Origin: Acidobacteriota bacterium
Lineage (GTDB): Bacteria > Acidobacteriota > Polarisedimenticolia > J045
DNA length: 64,000 bases
Assembly: GCA_025456425.1 (NCBI GenBank)
Contig: JALOKP010000002.1
Coordinates: forward strand, 1 to 64,000
Direction of reading: 5' to 3'
Positions 45,523-52,979 of the stretch are shown here, in pieces. Under the pieces are notes generated by a model. The model saw only the letters and a program-made list of their open reading frames with translations, did not search any database and was not told the DNA's origin. Made by a program: the position numbers and the translations under genes. Each line of letters begins with the position of its first letter. Position 1 is the first letter of the stretch.

Positions 45523-45606
45523 CCCCCGGCAGCCCGGCCGTCCTGACCATTCAGGACCCTCGGCTTTGCGTCCCCGCCTCGCGGCAGGTTTACCCTTCTC
45601 GGGGGG
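45523..45606 (-). promoter_or_regulatory. GEMM-I (c-di-GMP-I) riboswitch upstream of the OmcS-like gene
   Basis: Read on the minus strand: P1 5' arm CCCCC, then AGGGUAAACC, stem CCUGCC/GGCGGG closed by a GCGA GNRA tetraloop, the invariant GGGACGCAAAGCC, a 7-bp hairpin GUCCUGA/UCAGGAC, and the 3' consensus GCCGGGCUGCC followed by GGGGG (P1 3' arm). Order and core bases match the V. cholerae Vc2 aptamer. The ligand-contacting base equivalent to G20 is G, favouring c-di-GMP over cGAMP. The Shine-Dalgarno begins within a few bases of the aptamer, suggesting translational control. The upstream NHL gene's stop codon lies inside the aptamer. Confidence 0.9.
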
Positions 45607-46669
45607 TGCTAGCGTGGGTTACATCTCGTGCCGTGAAACTGCGGATTCCCTCGTGTTCCTTGTTCCCTGCGGCGCGTCGGCCGCCTACCTCTCCTGCCTC
45701 GCCGGATTCCTGTTTCCCGGCCGGCGAGAGCGTGAAGACCGCGACGCCGCGGTTTCGCATCTGCGATACGAACAGCCGGCCCGCCGACGACACCGCGAGG
45801 TCGGTCGGCTTGACCAGCTTCCCGTCGGTGATCCCGTAGCCACCGAACTCCGTCACGAACTGCAGCCCGCTGTCGAAGACGTTCACGGTGCTGCGCAGGA
45901 CGTCGGCGACGAAGATGTTCCCGGCGGCGTCGGTGGCGACCGGGCCCACGATGTTGAAGTTGCCCGGCCGAGAGCCGGCCTCGCCGAAGCGCGCGACCTG
46001 GCCGTCGGCCGCCATCACGTAGACGCCGAAGTCGATCGGGACGCTGACGATCACGCGGCCCTGCGGGTCGACGGCGATGCCGCCGAAGCTCGCGTTCTGC
46101 CGGATGTCCTTCTCCTCCGGGAGCGACGCCGTGAAGTCCTTGACCTGCTCGAGGCCGGCGCGCTTGCTCAGCACCAGCACCTGCATCCGGTTCGACACCG
46201 AGACGTAGAAGCGGCCGCCCGCGTAGATCAGCGTGTTGGGCAGGAAGTCGGCCAGCTTCTCGGGGATCCCCGTCGGGACCAGCTTCTCCCGCGCCACGCC
46301 GCGATAGTCGCAGCGCAGCAGGTAGAAGCCGGTGGTGCCGGGGCGCTGGATCCACTCGTGAGCGAGGAGGTAGAGGTCGCCGGTCTCGTCGACGGCGACG
46401 TCCTGGACCACCCCGAACTCGGGGTCCAGCGGCAGCGAGAAGGTCTCCATCCCCGTCGGGCCGAAGACCCGCAGGGAGCCGCCGCTCAGGATGAAGGCCT
46501 CTTCGCGGGCCGCATCCAGCCGGACCCGGACGCCCATGAACGGCACCGGGCCGGTGAAGTCGGCCAGCGTGTACTCGTACTGGGGAGCGATCTCCGCTGC
46601 CGGAACGGGGCCCACGGCGGTGACGAGCACCGCGGCGAGGGCGAGTCCGGCGTGGAGAATGGTCTTCAT
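45590..46669 (-). CDS. NHL-repeat exported protein co-transcribed with the OmcS-like cytochrome
   Basis: 359 residues, signal peptide ending VPAAEIAP. Propeller blades: FSLPLDPEFGVVQDVAVDETGDLYLLA, FGGIAVDPQGRVIVSV, VGPVATDAAGNIFVAD, PTDLAVSSAGRLFVS. A Lys/Arg/Glu-rich tail of about 35 residues follows the propeller. The TAA stop is part of the riboswitch aptamer. The sigma-54 promoter predicts a 5-base leader; no good Shine-Dalgarno precedes the ATG. Adjacent to its partner in the same way that the other NHL gene (32458) sits among cytochromes, so a role in filament assembly or attachment is plausible. Confidence 0.88.
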   Translation of the reverse strand: MKTILHAGLALAAVLVTAVGPVPAAEIAPQYEYTLADFTGPVPFMGVRVRLDAAREEAFILSGGSLRVFGPTGMETFSLPLDPEFGVVQDVAVDETGDLYLLAHEWIQRPGTTGFYLLRCDYRGVAREKLVPTGIPEKLADFLPNTLIYAGGRFYVSVSNRMQVLVLSKRAGLEQVKDFTASLPEEKDIRQNASFGGIAVDPQGRVIVSVPIDFGVYVMAADGQVARFGEAGSRPGNFNIVGPVATDAAGNIFVADVLRSTVNVFDSGLQFVTEFGGYGITDGKLVKPTDLAVSSAGRLFVSQMRNRGVAVFTLSPAGKQESGEAGEVGGRRAAGNKEHEGIRSFTARDVTHASTPREG

Positions 46670-46685
46670 CGTGACTTACTGGGAA

Positions 46686-46699
46686 GCAATAGCTGTGCC
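46686..46699 (-). promoter_or_regulatory. Sigma-54 promoter for the NHL/OmcS-like operon
   Basis: Minus-strand GGCACAGCTATTGC preceded by TT and followed by TT: TTGGCAC-N5-TTGCTT with GG and GC exactly 10 bases apart. Predicted +1 at about 46674, only 5 bases before the ATG at 46669. No enhancer could be fixed by eye; a perfect palindrome CCCCGATCGGGG at 46806-46817 lies about 120 bases upstream and is a candidate. Confidence 0.8.
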
Positions 46700-46866
46700 A
46701 AGCGTGATGTGGGCGGAAAACGAACATTCACGGGCGGTTCCGATTGCGTAAGCGTCCCGGCGGGCCGGCAATCTGGTGAAAAGCCCATAAACCGAATGGT
46801 AATTTCCCCGATCGGGGGGAGTCCCCGGCGCTGAACACGGTCAGGGATCGGGGCTCCCGAAGGGGT

Positions 46867-48435
46867 TCAGCGACCCAGCACCGACGCCTTCGAGCGGGCC
46901 CTCTCCACCAACGCCCGCCGCCGGGGGTCGGCCGATCCCCCGTCGGCCCGGGCGTACTCGGCATAGAGCCGGGCCGCCTCAGCGGGACGCCCCTCCAGCT
47001 CGGCGATCCGCGCCAGGTTGTAGAGCGGCATCGCCTCCGCGGGGTCCAGCTCGCGGACGATCTCGTAGTGCTCGCGGGCCGGGCCGAGCCGCCCCGTCAT
47101 CGCGTACGCGTTCCCGAGGTTGTTGTGCGCCCCGGCGTGGCGCGGGTCGGCTGCGAGGGCGGCCTCCCAGGCCGAGATCGCCCCCGGCAGGTCGTTCGAC
47201 CCGGCCCGCAGGTGGCCCAGGTTGTAGTGCGCCGACGCGTTCCCCGGATCGGACGCGACCATGCTCTCGAAGAGCCGCCGGTCGTCGAACCACGCGGTGG
47301 TGCGGACCGCCGCGCGAGTGCCGAGCGCGACGAGGAGCAGCGCCGCGAGCACGGACGCCGTCCGCCCCCAGCGGCTCGCCGCGGCGCGCCAGCCGGCCGC
47401 GGCCAGCACGGCGAGTCCGAGCGCCGGGACGTAGAGGTAGCGCTCCGCCACCGGAGCGCTCGGGATCGGGACCAGGTTCGCGATCGGCAGCAGCGAGAGC
47501 AGGAGCCAGAGGCTCCCGGCGCGGACCGGGTCCGGGCTGCGGCGCGCCAGCGCGCCCCAGGCCAGGCCCCCGAGCCCGGCCAGCGTGGCCGCCAGCTTGG
47601 GAAGCGAGAACGCGACCGCGGCCGGCGCGTACGACGCGTTGAGGTGCAGCGGCAGCAGCAGGATCCGCAGCGACTCGAAGAGCGAGCCGACGACCAGCCC
47701 GGCGCGCGCCGCGAGACCGTCCGCAGCCAGCCCCGGCGCCACCGTCCCCAGGACCAGCGCGCGCAGCCCCAGGTACGCCGCCAGCACCCCGAAGAAGAGC
47801 GCGAGCACGAGCCGGGTCGCCCGCAGCCGCGGGTCCCGCGCCAGCAGCGCCAGCCCCAGCAGGAAGGGGGGGAGGACGACCGCCGGCTCCTTGCTCGAGA
47901 GCGCCAGCGCGAAGAGCAGGAGCGCGCCGGCGAGCGCCAGCGCGCCGCGGCGGCGCACCGCGAGCAGGGCGGCGAGCAGCCCGGCCGCGCAGAGCAGGTT
48001 GTTGCGCGCGGTGACGAACGCGACCGCCTCGACCGCCGCCGGGTGGACCGCGAGCAGCAGCGCGGCCACGAATCCCGCGCGCTCGTCCTCGAACAGCCAC
48101 GCGGCCAGCCGGAAGAGCAGCAGCACACAGGCCGCGTGCAGCAGCAGGCTGGCCAGCCGCCACCAGAACGGTTCCAGCCCGAACAGCCGGTAGTTGACCA
48201 GGAAGCTCAGGGTGGTCGCCGGCCGGTAGTAGGGCGTCGCCTCGTCGTAGAGCCCGGTGTCCGACGACGAGAGGATCCGGGCCGCGCTCCCCTCCGCGCC
48301 GAAGAACGGGGCCTTGGCGACGATCAGCTCGGCGTCGTCCCAGACGAAGCTCCCACCGAGGCTCGCCGCGTAGATCGCGAGCACGGCGCCGACGAGCACG
48401 AGGGCTGGGAGGGGGCGGGACCGCATCGTCGCCAT
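46867..48435 (-). CDS. GT-C membrane glycosyltransferase with TPRs, paralogue 1
   Basis: 522 residues. About ten membrane helices; first-loop acidic motif FVWDDAELI, then PYYRPATTLSFLVNY, HPAAVEAVAFVTARNN, LSSKEPAVVLP and AERYLYVPALG. The soluble C-terminus has three TPRs (ASAHYNLGHLRAG, AGAHNNLGNAYAMTG, AMPLYNLARIAEL). The design is that of TMTC-like O-mannosyltransferases and related bacterial proteins, with catalysis on the extracytoplasmic face using a lipid-linked sugar. Acceptor unknown. The nearest paralogue to the cytochrome locus; its stop lies 197 bases upstream of the NHL gene. Confidence 0.82.
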   Translation of the reverse strand: MATMRSRPLPALVLVGAVLAIYAASLGGSFVWDDAELIVAKAPFFGAEGSAARILSSSDTGLYDEATPYYRPATTLSFLVNYRLFGLEPFWWRLASLLLHAACVLLLFRLAAWLFEDERAGFVAALLLAVHPAAVEAVAFVTARNNLLCAAGLLAALLAVRRRGALALAGALLLFALALSSKEPAVVLPPFLLGLALLARDPRLRATRLVLALFFGVLAAYLGLRALVLGTVAPGLAADGLAARAGLVVGSLFESLRILLLPLHLNASYAPAAVAFSLPKLAATLAGLGGLAWGALARRSPDPVRAGSLWLLLSLLPIANLVPIPSAPVAERYLYVPALGLAVLAAAGWRAAASRWGRTASVLAALLLVALGTRAAVRTTAWFDDRRLFESMVASDPGNASAHYNLGHLRAGSNDLPGAISAWEAALAADPRHAGAHNNLGNAYAMTGRLGPAREHYEIVRELDPAEAMPLYNLARIAELEGRPAEAARLYAEYARADGGSADPRRRALVERARSKASVLGR

Positions 48436-48512
48436 CTTCTCCCGCCCTGCCGCGGCGGTGCCAGCACTCCGCGCGACCTCGCGTAGACTTGTCCTTCCCC
48501 GCGGAGCCCGCC

Positions 48513-49826
48513 ATGAGCCAGGCCCTTCCCCGCCGGAGCTTCCTCTCCTCGATCGTCTACCCCGCCGCCGTGATTCCGGTCGCCTTCAGCGCCCCGGGCC
48601 TGGCCCGCGCGCTCGCCGCGGCGGCCGAGGCGGGTCCGCCTGCCGCCGGTTCCGACCCGCTGACCGCCGACGAGGCCTTCTGGCGCGCGATCCAGCAGGC
48701 CTTCGCGGTCGACCGCAGCCTGGTCAACCTCAACAACGGCGGGATCAGCCCCTCGCCGCGCCCGGTGATCGACGCGCTGTTCCGGCACTGGAGCTACGAG
48801 AACGAGCTGCCGCCCTACACGATGTGGCAGGTCCTCGAGCCGCAGCGCGAAGGGGTCCGCCAGCAGCTCGCACGGCTCGCCGGCGTGTCGCCCGAGGAGA
48901 TCGCGCTGACCCGCAATGCGTCCGAAGCACTGGAGACCGTGCAGCTCGGCCTGCCGCTCGCGCCAGGGGACGAGCTGCTGACGACCACCCAGGACTACCC
49001 GCGGATGATCACGACCTGGAAGCAGCGGGCGCGGCGCGAGGGGCAGGTCCTGCGCCAGTTCCCGCTGCCGATGCCGGCCGGCGACGCGGCGCGGATCGTC
49101 GCCCTGTTCGAGCAGAACCTGACGCCGAAGACGAAGGCGATCCTCGTCTCGCACGTGATCTTCCTGACCGGGCAGGTCATGCCGGTGCGCGAGATCGTGG
49201 CGCTGGGGCGCCGGCGCGGGATCCCGGTGATCGTCGACGGCGCGCACTCGTTCGCGCACCTCGACTTCACGCTGGCGGACCTCGACTGCGACTACTTCGG
49301 CACCAGCCTGCACAAGTGGCTCACCGCGCCCCACGGCACGGGGATGCTGTTCGTGCGCCGGGAACGGATCCCGGGGGTCTGGCCGCTGATGGCGGCCGAC
49401 GAGAAGCAGGACGCCGACATCCGCAAGTTCGAGGAGATCGGGACGCACCCGGCCGCGCCCTACCTGGCGATCGCAGAGGCGGTGGCGTTCCACCAGGCGA
49501 TCGGGCAGCCGCGCAAGCTGCAGCGGCTGGTCCACCTGCGCGATCTCTGGGTCGCGCCGCTGCGGGAGCACGCTAAGGTCCGGTTCCACACCGCGCTGGG
49601 GCCCGGGCAGGCGGGCGGGATCGCGCTGTTCCAGGTCGAGGGGCTCGACAGCGCGGAGCTGGTCAAGCGCCTCTGGGAGCGGCACCGGATCTTCACGACC
49701 GGGATCCGGCACGAGGAGTTCGAGGGGATCCGCGTCACCCCGAACGTCTACACCACGCCCGTCGAGATCGCGCGCTTCGTCGACGCCGTGCTGGCCGAGG
49801 CGGGACCGGCCCGGCGCGAGGTCTAG
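48513..49826 (+). CDS. Tat-exported class V aminotransferase-like PLP enzyme
   Basis: 437 residues. N-terminal PRRSFLSSIVYPAAVIPVAFSAPG fits a twin-arginine signal peptide. The catalytic domain resembles isopenicillin-N-epimerase and cysteine-desulfurase relatives: NNGGISPSPRPV, LTRNASEALETV, VIVDGAHSFAHLDF (PLP-pyridine Asp), and the Schiff-base lysine in TSLHKWLTAPHGTG. No desulfurase cysteine loop is evident, so a racemase, epimerase or lyase role is possible. GGAG precedes the ATG. Overlaps the convergent hexahaem cytochrome gene by 4 bases. Confidence 0.82.
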   Translation: MSQALPRRSFLSSIVYPAAVIPVAFSAPGLARALAAAAEAGPPAAGSDPLTADEAFWRAIQQAFAVDRSLVNLNNGGISPSPRPVIDALFRHWSYENELPPYTMWQVLEPQREGVRQQLARLAGVSPEEIALTRNASEALETVQLGLPLAPGDELLTTTQDYPRMITTWKQRARREGQVLRQFPLPMPAGDAARIVALFEQNLTPKTKAILVSHVIFLTGQVMPVREIVALGRRRGIPVIVDGAHSFAHLDFTLADLDCDYFGTSLHKWLTAPHGTGMLFVRRERIPGVWPLMAADEKQDADIRKFEEIGTHPAAPYLAIAEAVAFHQAIGQPRKLQRLVHLRDLWVAPLREHAKVRFHTALGPGQAGGIALFQVEGLDSAELVKRLWERHRIFTTGIRHEEFEGIRVTPNVYTTPVEIARFVDAVLAEAGPARREV

Positions 49827-50629
49827 CGGCGGGCGACGGCGGCCCGCGTCACGGGCGCTTCCCGCGGGGGGCGGGACGCCCGCAGTTCGTCGGGGCGCGG
49901 GTGTCCGAGGTCGTGGCAGGACAGGCAGAGCTGCCGGCGGCTGCCCCCGGCGATCACGCTCCGGGCGAGCGAGTAGACGCGGTGGCAGCTGCCGCAGCTG
50001 ACCCGCGCCTCGACCAGCCGCGCGGGGAGGGACACCTCGGCCGCCGCGCGATAGCGGCCGAAGGCGGTGGGGCGCGCCAGGGCGTACTCGCCGACCGGGT
50101 GCGAGTGGTCGACCGCGATCCGGGGCGCGGACGCCTCGAAGTCCGCGACCAGCGCGACCGCGCCGTGGCAGGCCTGGCACCGGCGCGAGACGGCGTCGAG
50201 TTCGGGACGGGACGAGTCTTCGCCCGAGGGCGCCGGCCCCGCGAATCGCGGGCCACCGTGCACCGTGTCGGCGTACTGGGCGTGCGGCTCGTCCCACACC
50301 CCGTTTGGGCCGCGGTGGCAGCGCGCGCAGAGTGCGGGAACCGTCAGCCGCAGGAAGAAGTCCTGGTCGGCCGCGTCGTGCCCCTCGCGGCCGTGCCCGG
50401 TGTGGCAGGTCAGGCAGGTCAGCCGTCCCCCCGCCAAGGGAAGCCCGGCCACGCTCCCGGCCACGCGCCCCGCCACCGGAACGTCCATCGGGTGGGTCGG
50501 CATCAGGTGGTCCGGAATGCGTTCGTGGCAGCCGAAGCACTGCTCGCTGCCGTCGAGCGCCAGGACCGGGAAGACGGAGGCCGCCAGGGCGAACATCGCC
50601 CCGGCCGCCGCGCGGCGCGCATCGACCAT
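49823..50629 (-). CDS. Hexahaem c-type cytochrome, non-OmcS type
   Basis: 268 residues with an N-terminal signal peptide ending VLALDGSEQ. Six CxxCH motifs: CFGCH, CLTCH, CARCH, CQACH, CGSCH and CLSCH. Haem pairs are separated by long spacers (for example between CARCH and CQACH), unlike the dense repeats at 33-36 kb, and the mature N-terminus lacks FHSGG. Probably a periplasmic redox carrier. Divergent from the CarH-like regulator with a 157-base gap, so light or B12 control of this cytochrome is possible. Confidence 0.88.
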   Translation of the reverse strand: MVDARRAAAGAMFALAASVFPVLALDGSEQCFGCHERIPDHLMPTHPMDVPVAGRVAGSVAGLPLAGGRLTCLTCHTGHGREGHDAADQDFFLRLTVPALCARCHRGPNGVWDEPHAQYADTVHGGPRFAGPAPSGEDSSRPELDAVSRRCQACHGAVALVADFEASAPRIAVDHSHPVGEYALARPTAFGRYRAAAEVSLPARLVEARVSCGSCHRVYSLARSVIAGGSRRQLCLSCHDLGHPRPDELRASRPPREAPVTRAAVARR

Positions 50630-50786
50630 GTTCGGGAATCCCCCTCCGCGTCCCCGCAGGCGCCGCCGTCCCCGGCGTGCTCCTGGGAAAGCTAGGGTGC
50701 GCGCGGCCGCGTCGGCAACGCCGGGGGCCTCCCCCCCGTTCGTCGAGTCCCTGCCCGATAATGTCCAGGTTCCCGGGGGCCGAGCC

Positions 50787-51779
50787 GTGTCCGACGAGCC
50801 GCTCAGCGACGAGCCGCGCCATCCGATCCAGGTGGTCGTCCGGCGTACCGGCGTCAGTCAGGACCTGCTGCGGGCCTGGGAAAAGCGCTACGCGGCGGTC
50901 GTCCCGGGCCGGACGCCGGGGAGCCACCGGCTCTACTCGGACGCCGACATCCACCGCCTGGGGCTGATCCGCGAGGCGCTCGACGGCGGACGCCGGATCG
51001 GACAGGTCGCGGGGCTCGCGAACGACGAGCTGGCCGCGCTGGTCGACGACGACCGCCGCGAAGCCTTCGCGACGGCCCGCCCCCCGCTCCCCCGCGCCGC
51101 CGCGGCCGCCTCCCCGCCCGAGGACCTGCGCGTGCGGCACGTGGCCGCCTGCCTCGCAGCGATCCGCGAACTCGACGCTCCGCGGCTCGAAGCCGCGCTG
51201 GACGAGGCGCGCCTGGCGCTGAGCCTGCCGCACCTGCTCGAGGGGGTGATCGGGCCGCTGCTCGAGGAGATCGGCGAGGCCTGGCGGCGCGGCGAGCTGC
51301 GCCCGTACCACGAGCACATGGCGAGCGCGGCGCTGCGCAGCTTCCTGGGGGGGATGCGCGGGACCTTTCTCGCCGCGTCCAACGCCCCGCTGCTGCTGGT
51401 CGCGCTGCCGGCCGGCCAGCACCACGAGCTGTCGGCGCTGATGGCGGCGCTCGCCGGAGCGGCCGAGGGCTGGCGGGTCACCTACCTCGGGCCCGACCTC
51501 CCGGCCGACGACATCGCCGCGGCGGTGCGCCAGGCCGGGGCCCGGGCGCTGGCTCTCGGGATCGTCTTCCCGCCCGACGACCCCGAGCTTCCGGCACAGC
51601 TCGAGAGGCTGCGCCGCGGGGTCGGCCCGGAGCTGCCCCTCCTCGTGTTCGGAGGCTCGGCGCCGGCCTATGTGGCCGCGGTCGACGCGGTCGGCGCCGA
51701 GACCGTGACGGGGGTGGGGCCGCTTCGCAACGCCCTCGGGCGGTTGCGGCGCCCCCTCCCGAGTCTTCCAATTCGTTGA
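50787..51779 (+). CDS. CarH-like MerR regulator with a B12-binding domain
   Basis: 330 residues. MerR-type winged HTH at about 9-75 (IQVVVRRTGVSQDLLRAWEKRY, PGSHRLYSDADIHRLGLI), a helical bundle, then a Rossmann-type B12 domain. The CarH photochemistry signature W-x9-EH is exact: AWRRGELRPYHEHMAS. The lower-ligand motif E/D-x-H-x-x-G reads QHHELS, so histidine is kept but the flanking acid and glycine are changed. CarH represses in the dark with adenosylcobalamin and releases DNA on light; similar action is inferred. GTG start. Divergent to a cytochrome and upstream of the SPFH gene. Confidence 0.85.
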   Translation: MSDEPLSDEPRHPIQVVVRRTGVSQDLLRAWEKRYAAVVPGRTPGSHRLYSDADIHRLGLIREALDGGRRIGQVAGLANDELAALVDDDRREAFATARPPLPRAAAAASPPEDLRVRHVAACLAAIRELDAPRLEAALDEARLALSLPHLLEGVIGPLLEEIGEAWRRGELRPYHEHMASAALRSFLGGMRGTFLAASNAPLLLVALPAGQHHELSALMAALAGAAEGWRVTYLGPDLPADDIAAAVRQAGARALALGIVFPPDDPELPAQLERLRRGVGPELPLLVFGGSAPAYVAAVDAVGAETVTGVGPLRNALGRLRRPLPSLPIR

Positions 51780-51825
51780 TTCGAAAGGGATTGGGGGAGC
51801 CCCCCGGAAGGCCGAAGTTTTCTCC

Positions 51826-51854
51826 TTGGCAACATGTGATCATAGTGATATCAT
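51826..51854 (+). promoter_or_regulatory. Sigma-70 promoter for the SPFH/Arc pair
   Basis: TTGGCA, 17-base spacer, TATCAT, in an AT-rich patch. Overlapping repeats GTGATCATA and GTGATATCA within the spacer and -10 region could bind a regulator such as the CarH-like protein encoded just upstream. TAGGAGGGG precedes the SPFH start. Confidence 0.65.
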
Positions 51855-51881
51855 TCCGATTGCTCTCTAGGAGGGGCAAAA

Positions 51882-52766
51882 ATGATCCGCGAAAAGGAAG
51901 TCCGTCCCGTCTCCGGCCTGGCCGCCTTGCTAGTCCTGCTCGCCGCGCTGGCCGGCTCGATCTACATGTTCGTCCAGGCGGTGATCGCGCTCGATCGCGG
52001 CACCGGCACGGTCCCGCAGCTGCTGCTCTGGATCTTCTCGATCGCGCTCGCCTTTCTGCTGCTGCTCGGCCTGTTCACGGTCGCGCCGAACCAGGGGGTG
52101 GTGCTTCAACTCTTTGGCCGGTACGTAGGAACGGCGCGCGTCGAGGGGCTGCGCTGGACCAACCCCTTCTACTCCAAGAAGAAGGTCTCGCTGCGCGTGC
52201 GCAACTTCGAGACCCAGCGCCTGAAGGTCAACGACCTGATGGGCAACCCGATCGAGATCGGGGCGATCGTGGTCTGGCAGGTGGTCGACACCGCGGAGGC
52301 CGTGTTCGAGGTCGACGACTACCAGAACTACGTCCACGTCCAGAGCGAGTCCGCGCTGCGCAGCCTGGCGACGCAGTACCCCTACGACGCGCACGAGGAC
52401 GGGGTGATGTCGCTGCGCGCCAACATCGTCGAGATTGCGGAGCACCTCAAGACCGAAATCCAGGACCGCCTGGCCAAGGCCGGCGTCAAGGTCATCGAGG
52501 CCCGGATCAGCCACCTCGCCTACGCCGCCGAGATCGCGGCCGCGATGCTGCAGCGCCAGCAGGCCTCCGCGATCATCGCCGCGCGGCAGAAGATCGTCGA
52601 CGGCGCGGTCGGAATGGTCGAGATGGCGCTGGCGCGGCTGGACGCCAACAACGTCGTGAAACTCGACGACGAGCGCAAGGCGGCGATGGTCAGCAACCTG
52701 CTGGTCGTGCTCTGCAGCGAGCGCTCGACCCAGCCGATCGTCAACGCCGGCTCGATCTACCACTAG
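51882..52766 (+). CDS. SPFH/band-7 domain membrane protein
   Basis: 294 residues. Two N-terminal membrane helices (about 12-35 and 46-68), then the SPFH core: [113 protein letters not shown]. The family scaffolds membrane microdomains. A strong promoter and Shine-Dalgarno suggest high expression. Followed 12 bases later by a small Arc-type protein, a pairing seen in other genomes. Confidence 0.93.
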   Translation: MIREKEVRPVSGLAALLVLLAALAGSIYMFVQAVIALDRGTGTVPQLLLWIFSIALAFLLLLGLFTVAPNQGVVLQLFGRYVGTARVEGLRWTNPFYSKKKVSLRVRNFETQRLKVNDLMGNPIEIGAIVVWQVVDTAEAVFEVDDYQNYVHVQSESALRSLATQYPYDAHEDGVMSLRANIVEIAEHLKTEIQDRLAKAGVKVIEARISHLAYAAEIAAAMLQRQQASAIIAARQKIVDGAVGMVEMALARLDANNVVKLDDERKAAMVSNLLVVLCSERSTQPIVNAGSIYH

Positions 52767-52778
52767 CGGGGCCGGGCC

Positions 52779-52979
52779 GTGGGCGAGCGCAAGCCGTTCC
52801 TCCTGCGCCTCGACGGCGCGCTGCTCGACGCGCTCCGCGCGTGGGCGGAGGACGACCTGCGCTCGCTCAACGGTCAGATCGAGTTCGTGCTGCGGGAGGC
52901 GCTGAAGAAGAAGGGGCGGCTCAAGGAGGAGCCGCCGCAGCCGGGGGTCCCGCCGCGGCTCGATCCGGACTCGGCCTAG
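52779..52979 (+). CDS. Arc-family ribbon-helix-helix protein
   Basis: 66 residues: KPFLLRLDGALLDALRAWAEDDLRSLNGQIEFVLREAL is an Arc-like ribbon-helix-helix, with a Lys-rich end and a proline-rich tail. GTG start 12 bases after the SPFH stop, so co-transcribed. May autoregulate the pair. Overlaps the convergent glycosyltransferase by 4 bases. Confidence 0.85.
   Translation: MGERKPFLLRLDGALLDALRAWAEDDLRSLNGQIEFVLREALKKKGRLKEEPPQPGVPPRLDPDSA

Noticed and set aside
46806..46817. Perfect palindrome CCCCGATCGGGG as a definite enhancer for the sigma-54 promoter
   Set aside because: Distance is suitable, but short GC palindromes are expected by chance in this composition, and no second copy is seen at the 26731 promoter. 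Kept only as a candidate in the promoter entry.
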